From assembly GCA_025361385.1 (NCBI GenBank), contig JANYAJ010000414.1, positions 1-5,735 of the forward strand: 5,735 nucleotides of DNA. The letters are read 5' to 3'. This document shows positions 1 through 5,697 of this stretch, in pieces. Position 1 is the first letter of the stretch; the number at the start of each line of letters is the position of its first letter. The notes beneath the pieces are model-generated. The model had not been told where the DNA came from, ran no database searches, and saw only the letters and a program-made list of their open reading frames with translations. Source of the stretch: Nitrospira sp. (GTDB taxonomy: Bacteria; Nitrospirota; Nitrospiria; Nitrospirales; Nitrospiraceae). Position numbers and translations under genes: made by a program.

Positions 1-593
1 ATCTCTACGCGGGAGAAGAAAAGATCACCAAGTACATCGATATGCCGCTGCAGCACATCAACGATCGCATGCTCAAGCGGATGCACCGGCTGGGTGATCG
101 GAATACCATCACCTCTCTTGTTGAGCGAATCCGGACGCGCATTCCCGCGGTCACGTTTCGCACGGCCTTCATCGTAGGGTTTCCAGGGGAGACGGAGCAG
201 GCCTTCGACGAACTACGAAGCTACGTGGCAGAGGCAGAATTCGATCGCGTGGCGGTGTTTTTGTATTCAGATGAAGAAGATACGCCGGCAGTCGGGCTCG
301 ACGAGAAGATCGAACGGTCGGTCATGGACGAACGGCGGAATGAACTTCTGGCGGTACAAGAAGAGATTGCGGCGGCCCGAGGCCAGGCTCGTATCGGCTC
401 CGTCATGGAGGTTCTGGTCGAAGGGGTTTCAGAAGAGACGGAGCTGTTGCTTGAGGGCCGCCATGAAGGGCTGGCTCCGGAGATCGACGGCGTCGTCTAT
501 ATCAATGACGGGTCAGCCACGGCAGGGGACGTCGTCAAGGTCGAGATCACCGATGCGGCGCTGTATGACCTGGTCGGCCACATCGTCCCTTAG
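1..593 (+). CDS. rimO: Ribosomal protein S12 methylthiotransferase RimO, C-terminal part (5' end outside window)
   Basis: RimO is a radical-SAM, two-[4Fe-4S] enzyme that methylthiolates a conserved aspartate of ribosomal protein S12 in the cytoplasm. The gene is open from the left edge (first full codon at base 3) to the TAG at 591-593, giving about 196 residues, a little under half of the usual ~440. What remains is the end of the radical-SAM barrel, with the family motif YIDMPLQH followed by DRMLKRMHR and then FIVGFPGETE, and a C-terminal TRAM domain over roughly the last 65 residues (GLAPEIDGVVYI, then GDVVKVEITDA). The IDMPLQH form and the APEIDGVVYI TRAM signature favour RimO over the paralogue MiaB. 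The Fe-S cysteines would lie upstream and cannot be seen. An internal ATG at base 42 is not the start, because homology continues before it. The last two bases of the stop codon coincide with the start of a palindromic repeat element. Confidence 0.93.
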   Translation, partial: LYAGEEKITKYIDMPLQHINDRMLKRMHRLGDRNTITSLVERIRTRIPAVTFRTAFIVGFPGETEQAFDELRSYVAEAEFDRVAVFLYSDEEDTPAVGLDEKIERSVMDERRNELLAVQEEIAAARGQARIGSVMEVLVEGVSEETELLLEGRHEGLAPEIDGVVYINDGSATAGDVVKVEITDAALYDLVGHIVP

Positions 594-720
594 CAGACTG
601 CTCAAAAAGCCCACCAGCGTCGTTCTCGCCTCGAAAGCATCCTCAACGTAGCCAGAGGCTACGCCTCCGGTGCTTCCATCGGCTACGGCCTTGCTGGATG
701 GCCTTTTTGAGCAGTCTGTT
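592..720. repeat. 129-bp palindromic repeat element, copy 1 (MITE-like or REP-like)
   Basis: The ends are inverted repeats. Bases 594-609 (CAGACTGCTCAAAAAG) are the exact reverse complement of 703-718, and a weaker match continues inward (CCAGC near 614 against GCTGG near 692). Inside lies a 7-bp hairpin, CGTAGCC (647-653), loop AGA, GGCTACG (657-663). A second GGCTACG at 681-687 offers an alternative partner for the left arm. A related copy of the same length lies at 1657-1785; their first 42 bases match at 36 positions. Each terminus is itself nearly palindromic (AGCAGnCTGCT). The element has no plausible gene and no clear target-site duplication. It sits directly after rimO and could act as an mRNA 3'-end structure. 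A non-autonomous mobile element or a REP-like repeat are both possible. Confidence 0.85.
647..663. other. Central hairpin of repeat copy 1
   Basis: A perfect 7-bp stem with a 3-base loop (CGTAGCC-AGA-GGCTACG). It occupies the same place as the hairpin at 1713-1730 in copy 2, where one base pair is swapped from G:C to C:G so that pairing is kept. Confidence 0.7.
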
Positions 721-794
721 TGCGCAACTGGCTGGATCGTTCCCTGTCTAAGACGCCTAAACTAACCACTCTATCTTGGGAGCATCGCCTTACG

Positions 795-1658
795 ATGGCA
801 CAGCGAAAAGAATCCGTTGTCCTTCTGATTCATTGCAAGGATCGAAGGGGCATTGTGGCCCGGGTCTCTGGTTTCATTCACGACTTCGGCGGGAATATCC
901 TCGACTCGGAGCACCATACCGATGAAGAGACCAACGAATTTCTCATGCGCATGGAGTTTGCCACCGAGGGTCTGCAGATTCCGGCCGATGAAATCGCGAC
1001 CGCGTTCGCTCCGGTCGCGAAGACCTTCGAGATGCGTTACGAGGTTCGCCCCTCAAGCCGCCGAACAAGAGTCGCGATGTTGGTCTCGAAACAGGATCAC
1101 TGCCTGGCGGACTTGCTTCAACGGCATAAACGCGACGAATTACACATCGATGTCCCCGTGATTATCTCCAATCACGACACCTGCGCAAGCTGGGCTGAAC
1201 TATTCAAGATTCCCTTCTCCGTCTGTCCTGTGAGCAAGGACACGAAACCCCAGCAGGAGCAAGACGTACTCTCCCTCCTGAAAACCCATCGTATCGAACT
1301 CGTGGTCATGGCCCGCTACATGCAAATCCTCAGCGCCAGCTTTCTTGCCCAGGTCGGCTGTCCGGTCATCAATATCCATCACTCATTCCTGCCCGCGTTT
1401 ATGGGCGCGAACCCCTATCGGCAAGCCTATGACCGGGGCGTGAAAATCATCGGCGCCACGGCACATTATGCTACAGAAGATCTGGATGAAGGTCCGATCA
1501 TCGAGCAAGATGTCATGCATGTGGGCCACAGGGACACCGTTGACGACCTGGTGAGGAAGGGACGGGATCTGGAAGAGATTGTGCTGGCCCGCGCGGTGCG
1601 CCGCCACGTTGAACGACGGGTGTTGGTGTATGGCAGGAAAACCGTCGTCTTCGACTAG
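795..1658 (+). CDS. purU: Formyltetrahydrofolate deformylase PurU
   Basis: PurU hydrolyses 10-formyltetrahydrofolate to formate and tetrahydrofolate, balancing one-carbon pools and, in some bacteria, supplying formate to PurT. The protein has 287 residues from the ATG at 795; E. coli PurU has 280. An N-terminal ACT domain covers about residues 5-85 (VVLLIHCKDRRGIVARVSGF). A formyltransferase-fold domain follows from about residue 94. It contains INIHHSFLPAF with the expected catalytic Asn193 and His195, and LDEGPIIEQDV with Asp231. The frame stays open upstream to a TTG at 720, but that would start inside the repeat and add 25 residues with no family resemblance. A GGGAG at 778-782, 12 bases before the ATG, is an acceptable though distant ribosome binding site. 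The C-terminus (VYGRKTVVFD) ends where the family normally ends. The gene follows rimO after a repeat-filled 201-bp gap in which I see no convincing promoter, and it converges on htrA. Confidence 0.95.
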   Translation: MAQRKESVVLLIHCKDRRGIVARVSGFIHDFGGNILDSEHHTDEETNEFLMRMEFATEGLQIPADEIATAFAPVAKTFEMRYEVRPSSRRTRVAMLVSKQDHCLADLLQRHKRDELHIDVPVIISNHDTCASWAELFKIPFSVCPVSKDTKPQQEQDVLSLLKTHRIELVVMARYMQILSASFLAQVGCPVINIHHSFLPAFMGANPYRQAYDRGVKIIGATAHYATEDLDEGPIIEQDVMHVGHRDTVDDLVRKGRDLEEIVLARAVRRHVERRVLVYGRKTVVFD

Positions 1659-1785
1659 CAGCCTGCTGAAAAAGTCCTCCAGAGTCGTTCTCGCATCGTT
1701 CAGACCCTTTAACGTACCCTCCCGGGTACGATTCGGGCCTTCACTCGCTGCGGCCTTGCTGGTGGAACTTTTTGAGCAGGCTGCT
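1657..1785. repeat. 129-bp palindromic repeat element, copy 2
   Basis: The 18-base left arm (1657-1674, AGCAGCCTGCTGAAAAAG) pairs with the right arm (1768-1785) with one mismatch. It shares with copy 1 a left block that includes CAG-GTCGTTCTCGC and a right block that includes CGGCCTTGCTGG and CTTTTTGAGCAG. The central hairpin is CGTACCC (1713-1719), loop TCCC, GGGTACG (1724-1730). The first two bases are the last two of the purU TAG stop codon. The element lies in the purU-htrA convergent gap. Open frames running through it carry no recognisable protein and are read here as chance. Confidence 0.85.
1713..1730. other. Central hairpin of repeat copy 2
   Basis: A perfect 7-bp stem with a 4-base loop (CGTACCC-TCCC-GGGTACG), the counterpart of 647-663. 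The fifth pair is C:G here and G:C in copy 1, so both arms changed together. Confidence 0.7.
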
Positions 1786-1786
1786 G

Positions 1787-1813
1787 GATGGGGCAGCATC
1801 TCGCTGCCCCATC
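1787..1813. terminator. Stem-loop between convergent purU and htrA (probable bidirectional terminator)
   Basis: A perfect 11-bp GC-rich stem, GATGGGGCAGC (1787-1797), loop ATCTC, GCTGCCCCATC (1803-1813). It begins 13 bases beyond the htrA stop codon and right after the repeat that follows purU. Neither strand has a proper run of U after the stem, so classical Rho-independent termination is not certain. Transcript-end protection is the other likely role. A weaker 6-bp stem (1816-1831) overlaps the end of htrA. Confidence 0.5.
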
Positions 1814-1826
1814 GTTCTGACAATCG

Positions 1827-3344
1827 TCAGACCTTCGCGCTGAGGAACAATGAGTTGCCTCGCCGATCGATGAGGATCAAGACGTTCTCACCCTTCTTCA
1901 GTCCGGACGATACTTTTTCGAATTCCTTCACCGACTTCACCGCTTGCCGGTTGATCTCGCGGATGACGTCGCCCCGCATGACCCCGGCCTTTTCTGCGCT
2001 GCTCTCCGGTTCGACGGCTGTGACGACGACTCCCTGAGCCTTTCCCTTCACGCCTAGTTCCTTGGCTGTTTCCCGATCGAGGTCCTGCACGGCCACTCCC
2101 GCGAAGGCATAGTCAGTCTCGCCGGTCTCAACCTTAGCGACCTTTGTGCTGTCCGGTTGCTCGCCGATCGTCACGGTCACGTCTTTCTCATGGCCATCAC
2201 GGATCACCCGGACCGTCACTTTCGCGCCGACCGCTGTTTTGGTCACATGACGTTGGAGCGACACCGCATCTTCCACTGGCGCACCTTGATAGGCTGTAAT
2301 GATATCGCCTTGCTTGAGGCCTGCTTGTCCAGCAGGACCGTCGTCCTTCACGTCGCTGACGAGAGCCCCTTTCGCGTCTTTGAGGCCGAACGATTTAGCC
2401 AGTTCCTGGTTGAGATCTTGAATCGAGACGCCAAGAAACCCACGGACGACCTTCCCGTTTTTGACCAGACTGTCATAGATCGGCTTGCTCATGCTGGTGG
2501 GAACAGCAAATCCCACACCCTGATAGCCGCCGCTTTGAGAGAAGATCGCGGTATTGATGCCCACCAGTTCGCCCCTGGTGTTCACCAACGCGCCACCGGA
2601 ATTTCCGGGGTTGATTGCTGCATCGGTTTGGATGAAGTCTTCATACTGAGTAATGCCCATACGACCGCGGCCCAATGCACTCACGATGCCGAGTGTCACG
2701 GTCGAATTCAGCCCGAATGGATTTCCGACTGCCAATACATATTCACCAGCCTGCAGTTTAGTCGCATCGCCCCAGGAGACCGTGGGAAGGTTCTGTCCCT
2801 CGATCTTCACGACGGCCAGATCCGTTTTGGGATCGGCTCCGATTATTTTTCCCGTAAACTCCCGCTTGTCCGGTAGCGTGATGGTCACGGTGCGGGCGCC
2901 CTCAATGACATGGTTGTTCGTGAGGATGTACCCGTCCGGTGAGACGATCACGCCGGACCCCTGCCCACCGCCCCGATGCTCCCGTGGCTCGCCAGGACCA
3001 GGACCTTGCGGACCGCGGAATCCACGAGGACCGGATGGTCCCCCAGGTCCGCCAAAGAACTCTTCCATGCGTTCCCGCAATTCGTCTGGTATGCCTCGGC
3101 TATCCGACACCTTCTCGACGGTGACGGTTGTAATGTTCACGACCGCCGGTGTCACCGCCTTCGCCACCTCCGTAAAGCCATTCGATGGCGCGGAGCTCAT
3201 CGTGAGAGCCACCGGCGTTGCCGTCGACACAGCGGGACTCGATGCATGGGAAGGAGCAAGCGATTGCCCGCCCCAAATCAACAGGGCGCTCAATGTTGCG
3301 ACCGCTGCGGCGGTTCCAAGGGTCTGTCGAATAGGCTGGCTCAT
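1827..3344 (-). CDS. Periplasmic Do-family serine endoprotease (DegP/DegQ/MucD/HtrA-like)
   Basis: This protease-chaperone degrades or holds misfolded envelope proteins in the periplasm. The 505-residue product begins with a signal sequence or membrane anchor (basic start, hydrophobic residues about 11-30, possible cleavage after SHA at 34). The trypsin-like domain carries the triad His145 (LTNNHVIEGA), Asp175 (DPKTDLAVVK) and Ser249 (NPGNSGGALVN). Two PDZ domains follow at about 297-395 (RGFLGVSIQDL, GPAGQAGLKQGDII) and 410-500 (FAGVAVQDL, SSAEKAGVMRGDVI), giving the DegP/DegQ architecture rather than the single-PDZ DegS type. The activation loop before the GSGVI strand is unusual: residues 98-127 are a Gly/Pro-rich, collagen-like stretch. 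The start is firm, with AAGGAGG at 3350-3356 five bases before the ATG. The gene lies 254 bp downstream of a two-component system on the same strand, and the gap holds candidate regulatory sites. degP, degQ and mucD cannot be told apart from this sequence. Confidence 0.95.
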   Translation of the reverse strand: MSQPIRQTLGTAAAVATLSALLIWGGQSLAPSHASSPAVSTATPVALTMSSAPSNGFTEVAKAVTPAVVNITTVTVEKVSDSRGIPDELRERMEEFFGGPGGPSGPRGFRGPQGPGPGEPREHRGGGQGSGVIVSPDGYILTNNHVIEGARTVTITLPDKREFTGKIIGADPKTDLAVVKIEGQNLPTVSWGDATKLQAGEYVLAVGNPFGLNSTVTLGIVSALGRGRMGITQYEDFIQTDAAINPGNSGGALVNTRGELVGINTAIFSQSGGYQGVGFAVPTSMSKPIYDSLVKNGKVVRGFLGVSIQDLNQELAKSFGLKDAKGALVSDVKDDGPAGQAGLKQGDIITAYQGAPVEDAVSLQRHVTKTAVGAKVTVRVIRDGHEKDVTVTIGEQPDSTKVAKVETGETDYAFAGVAVQDLDRETAKELGVKGKAQGVVVTAVEPESSAEKAGVMRGDVIREINRQAVKSVKEFEKVSSGLKKGENVLILIDRRGNSLFLSAKV

Positions 3345-3349
3345 AATTA

Positions 3350-3356
3350 CCTCCTT
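3350..3356 (-). promoter_or_regulatory. Ribosome binding site of htrA
   Basis: AAGGAGG on the - strand lies five bases before the ATG at 3342-3344. It is a near-perfect Shine-Dalgarno match and fixes the htrA start. Confidence 0.85.
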
Positions 3357-3372
3357 GCGATTGATCGACCGG

Positions 3373-3401
3373 AATATAGACCGATGACGATGTTCGATAC
3401 T
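3373..3401 (-). promoter_or_regulatory. Candidate htrA promoter (good -10, poor -35)
   Basis: On the - strand, TATATT at 3373-3378 is a fair -10 hexamer. At a 17-base spacing the -35 position (3396-3401) reads AGTATC, which does not resemble TTGACA. This would give a leader of about 20 bases containing the Shine-Dalgarno. A weak -35 with direct repeats just upstream is what an activator-dependent promoter looks like. This is a pattern call only. Confidence 0.4.
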
Positions 3402-3411
3402 CTGAACAAGG

Positions 3412-3461
3412 TATCAGTCGGCGATGAGAGGACGATTAGGAGGGGATTAGAAGTGGTTAAG
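3412..3461. promoter_or_regulatory. 11-bp-periodic GATTAG array, candidate OmpR/PhoB-type operator upstream of htrA
   Basis: Hexamers at an exact 11-base period on the + strand are TATCAG (3412), GATGAG (3423), GATTAG (3434), GATTAG (3445) and GTTAAG (3456). Against GATTAG they match 4, 5, 6, 6 and 4 of 6 positions. Winged-helix OmpR/PhoB-family regulators usually bind direct repeats spaced 10-11 bp, and a gene for one lies on the same strand upstream. The array sits just upstream of the -35 position of the candidate htrA promoter. Three units are clear; the outer two are marginal. Confidence 0.45.
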
Positions 3462-3469
3462 CCGCACTG

Positions 3470-3484
3470 TTCATGAAGATTCAT
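3470..3484. promoter_or_regulatory. TTCAT-N5-TTCAT direct repeat upstream of htrA
   Basis: TTCAT occurs at 3470-3474 and 3480-3484, a 10-base period. The first lies in the palindrome TTCATGAA (3470-3477). The spacing again fits an OmpR-type binding site, but the motif is short and could be chance. The rest of the htrA-kinase gap (3485-3598) shows nothing I can name. Confidence 0.25.
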
Positions 3485-3598
3485 CGTGAAAGCGCATTGA
3501 AAGCAGGTGAGGAACAAGCGGCACGAGGAAAGACTCTGGCCCCTCGCCTCTCGCCCACATATTGGAGTGTGTCGAAGAAGCCTCTTGGGAAATGCGGC

Positions 3599-5002
3599 TT
3601 ATGCTGATGCGGAAGCTAGAGGCAATGTCACCGTAAAGGTCGAACCTTTACCAACCTGGCTCTGGACCTCGATCTGTCCTCGATGGGATTCGGCAATCCA
3701 GGCGCAAATCGACAGGCCAAGCCCCGTGCCCTTTTTGGTATGGGCTCGCGCATCATCGGTACGATAGAAGCGGTCGAAAATCTGCGGCTGATCTTCCTGC
3801 GCGATCCCGATGCCGTGATCGGTCACGGACACTCGCGCCTGTCCTTCCCAGATCGTCAGCGCAATATCGACGGTGCCGCTGGGACGAGAGTACTTGACGG
3901 CATTATCGAGCAGATTCAGGAACAGCTCGCGCAAGCGAAGTTCGTCTCCCAAGACCACGGCTGACGTCGTGGCGCTGAGCACGACCTGAATGTCCCGTTC
4001 CTGTCCTAACAAGGAGGCTTGCCGATGGACGTCTTCGATGAGCAGATCCAGTTGAACCGGCAGATGCTCCATCTTCACTTCGCCCATGTCGGCTCGTGAG
4101 AGAAAGAGCAACTCGTCCACAATCCGCGTCATGCGGTCGATCTCTTCAAGGTTGCTCTCCAGGACGATTTTGTAGTCGTCCGTTTCGCGGGGACGTCGAA
4201 GCGCGAGCTCCGTTTCCCCCTTCATGACTGTCAACGGCGTGCGCAGTTCGTGCGAGGCATCGCTGCTGAACTGGCGGATCTGCCGAAAGGAGGTTTCCAG
4301 CCGGTCGATCATGTCGTTGAATGTATTCGTCAGGCGGCCGATTTCATCGGCGGAGGCCGGAGCCGTCAGCCGTTGAGTCAAATCACCTCCGGCAATGCGT
4401 TGCGCAGCCAGCGTAATGGCATCGACGGGGCGAAGGGCCCGGCCCGCCATGAACCAGCCGCCGGCGAGCGACACGGCCAGCGCGACAGGCATACTCACCA
4501 ATAGCACTAACAGGAGACGGTTCAAGGTATGTTCGACCGAGTCCATCGTGGTGCCGACCTGAACAATATAGAGCAGACTGCCCCGATAGATGATGGGAAC
4601 CGAAATGAGGCGTAAGGGTGGTTCCTTGGGGTACTTCGCGGATTCGAATAGCGTGTGGCCTGAGTAGGCCACTTCCAATGCCTGGCGGCTCAGCGGCATC
4701 TCATGTTGTTTGACGTTTGGCGAACGAATGGTGATGGTGCCGGAAGGACTGAAGATCTGAAAGAACTTGTCGATGCGCGCCAGTTCGGGGAACTGGGACA
4801 TCAGTTCGGTTTCGTCGATGAGCGGGAGAAACCCGCGTTCTTCTAACGACCGCACCGCTGCCGCGGCGGTTTCCTCCAGCGATTGATCGACCGCGTCACG
4901 AAGGCTTCGCGCGGTAATGACATACAAGATGGTTGAAAAGATGATGAGGATGAGCGCGAGGGCGGTGCCATACCAGAGAGTGAGACGGACGCGAAGCGGC
5001 AT
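3599..5002 (-). CDS. HAMP-domain sensor histidine kinase
   Basis: An inner-membrane sensor kinase that phosphorylates the regulator encoded just upstream. It has 467 residues: first membrane segment about 11-30, periplasmic sensor region about 33-160, second membrane segment about 162-186, and HAMP about 187-240. The HisKA domain has phospho-acceptor His251 (SSDASHELRTPLTV). The HATPase domain has the N box with Asn363 and Asn367 (FLNLLDNAVKYS), G1 DHGIGI (395-400), the F box FDRFYR and G2 GTGLGL (425-430), so all catalytic boxes are intact. The layout and N-terminus resemble the CusS/CopS heavy-metal sensor kinases. However, the periplasmic region has no cysteine and only a few scattered histidines and methionines, so metal sensing is not supported and the signal is unknown. 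The ATG overlaps the regulator's stop as TGATG, implying translational coupling. Envelope stress is a fair guess given the htrA neighbour. Confidence 0.93.
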   Translation of the reverse strand: MPLRVRLTLWYGTALALILIIFSTILYVITARSLRDAVDQSLEETAAAAVRSLEERGFLPLIDETELMSQFPELARIDKFFQIFSPSGTITIRSPNVKQHEMPLSRQALEVAYSGHTLFESAKYPKEPPLRLISVPIIYRGSLLYIVQVGTTMDSVEHTLNRLLLVLLVSMPVALAVSLAGGWFMAGRALRPVDAITLAAQRIAGGDLTQRLTAPASADEIGRLTNTFNDMIDRLETSFRQIRQFSSDASHELRTPLTVMKGETELALRRPRETDDYKIVLESNLEEIDRMTRIVDELLFLSRADMGEVKMEHLPVQLDLLIEDVHRQASLLGQERDIQVVLSATTSAVVLGDELRLRELFLNLLDNAVKYSRPSGTVDIALTIWEGQARVSVTDHGIGIAQEDQPQIFDRFYRTDDARAHTKKGTGLGLSICAWIAESHRGQIEVQSQVGKGSTFTVTLPLASASA

Positions 5003-5673
5003 CAGTCGGCCTTCAGCATATATCCGCTTCCGCGAATCGTGTGAATCAGCTTCTTTGAACGCCCTCGGTCGATCTTGTTACGGAGATAATTGACATAGAC
5101 GTCGATCACATTGGTGAACGTATCGAAGTCCTGGTTCCACACATGCTCTGAAATCATGGGACGGGTCAACACACGCCCGGTATGGCGCATCAGATATTCG
5201 AGTAGGGCATACTCCTTCAAGGTGAGATCGATCCGCTGGCCGCCTCTGGTCACTTCGCGCGTCGCAGGGTTCAATGCCAGGTCGTCGATCTGCAGCACAC
5301 CGGGACTTTCAGTGGAGCCACGGCGAAGCAATGCACGAATGCGGGCAAGCAGTTCGTCGATCGCGAAAGGCTTGGTAAGATAATCGTCTGCTCCCGCGTC
5401 AAGGCCTTTGACGCGCTGGTCTACCTGCGATTGGGCCGTCAGGATCAGAATGGGGGTATGGATCCGTGCCTGGCGGGTACCCTTGAGAATCTCCAATCCA
5501 GGCAATGATGGCAGCATCAAGTCGACGATCAATACGTCATAGTTGGTATGGAGGGCCATCTCAAGGCCCTTCGCGCCGTCTTCACAGAGATCGACGGCGT
5601 AGCTCTCCTCTTCAAGCGCGCGCTTGATGAAGCAGCCAACCTTGGTTTCATCTTCAATGACGAGTATGCGCAT
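5002..5673 (-). CDS. OmpR/PhoB-family winged-helix response regulator
   Basis: The cytoplasmic DNA-binding partner of the kinase that follows. It has 223 residues, the usual length. The receiver domain (1-118) has the acidic pair Glu7-Asp8, phospho-acceptor Asp51 (LIVDLMLPSLPG), switch residue Thr79, and Lys101-Pro102 in LTKPF. The trans_reg_C winged-helix domain (about 126-220) includes LTLKEYALLEYLM, the recognition-helix region NVIDVYVNYLRNKID, and the C-terminal hairpin IHTIRGSGYML. It is closest in style to CusR/CopR/CzcR-type regulators, but the target cannot be read from the protein. MRILVIEDE is the normal family start, so the ATG at 5671-5673 is secure although no Shine-Dalgarno precedes it. 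Candidate targets are its own operon and htrA. Confidence 0.94.
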   Translation of the reverse strand: MRILVIEDETKVGCFIKRALEEESYAVDLCEDGAKGLEMALHTNYDVLIVDLMLPSLPGLEILKGTRQARIHTPILILTAQSQVDQRVKGLDAGADDYLTKPFAIDELLARIRALLRRGSTESPGVLQIDDLALNPATREVTRGGQRIDLTLKEYALLEYLMRHTGRVLTRPMISEHVWNQDFDTFTNVIDVYVNYLRNKIDRGRSKKLIHTIRGSGYMLKAD

Positions 5674-5688
5674 GGCAGTCGATGGAGG

Positions 5689-5697
5689 ATTATAGCA
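5689..5697 (-). promoter_or_regulatory. Extended -10 promoter for the regulator-kinase operon
   Basis: On the - strand the sequence reads TGCTATAAT, a consensus -10 (TATAAT, 5689-5694) preceded by TGn. No good -35 is seen 16-18 bases upstream, which extended -10 promoters tolerate. The -10 ends only 15 bases before the ATG, so transcription would start about 9 bases before it. Confidence 0.55.

Noticed and set aside
720..794. TTG start extending purU by 25 residues
   Set aside because: It would begin in the last base of the repeat element, and the extension has no resemblance to PurU. The ATG at 795 gives the family length.
592..1785. CRISPR or attachment-site interpretation of the repeats
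   Set aside because: There are only two copies 0.9 kb apart with a gene between them, no spacer array, no tRNA gene and no integrase.
1383..1823. 146-residue - strand frame covering repeat copy 2 and the end of purU
   Set aside because: Mostly antisense to conserved purU catalytic sequence; the rest is repeat DNA.
1579..2037. 152-residue + strand frame running through repeat copy 2
   Set aside because: Overlaps the purU end out of frame, then repeat, then antisense htrA. No domain and no ribosome binding site.
2157..2876. 239-residue open frame on the + strand opposite htrA
   Set aside because: It lies wholly antisense to the well-supported htrA and shows no recognisable domain. Long antisense frames are common in GC-rich genes.
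2653..3387. 244-residue + strand frame rich in Pro, Arg and Ser
   Set aside because: Antisense to the htrA N-terminus; its Pro-rich part is the complement of the Gly/Pro linker codons.
3446..3472. Sigma-E-like promoter for htrA on the - strand (GAACAG, 15 bases, TCTAAT)
   Set aside because: The -35 is imperfect, the match overlaps the GATTAG array, and no extracytoplasmic sigma factor is in view. Probably chance.
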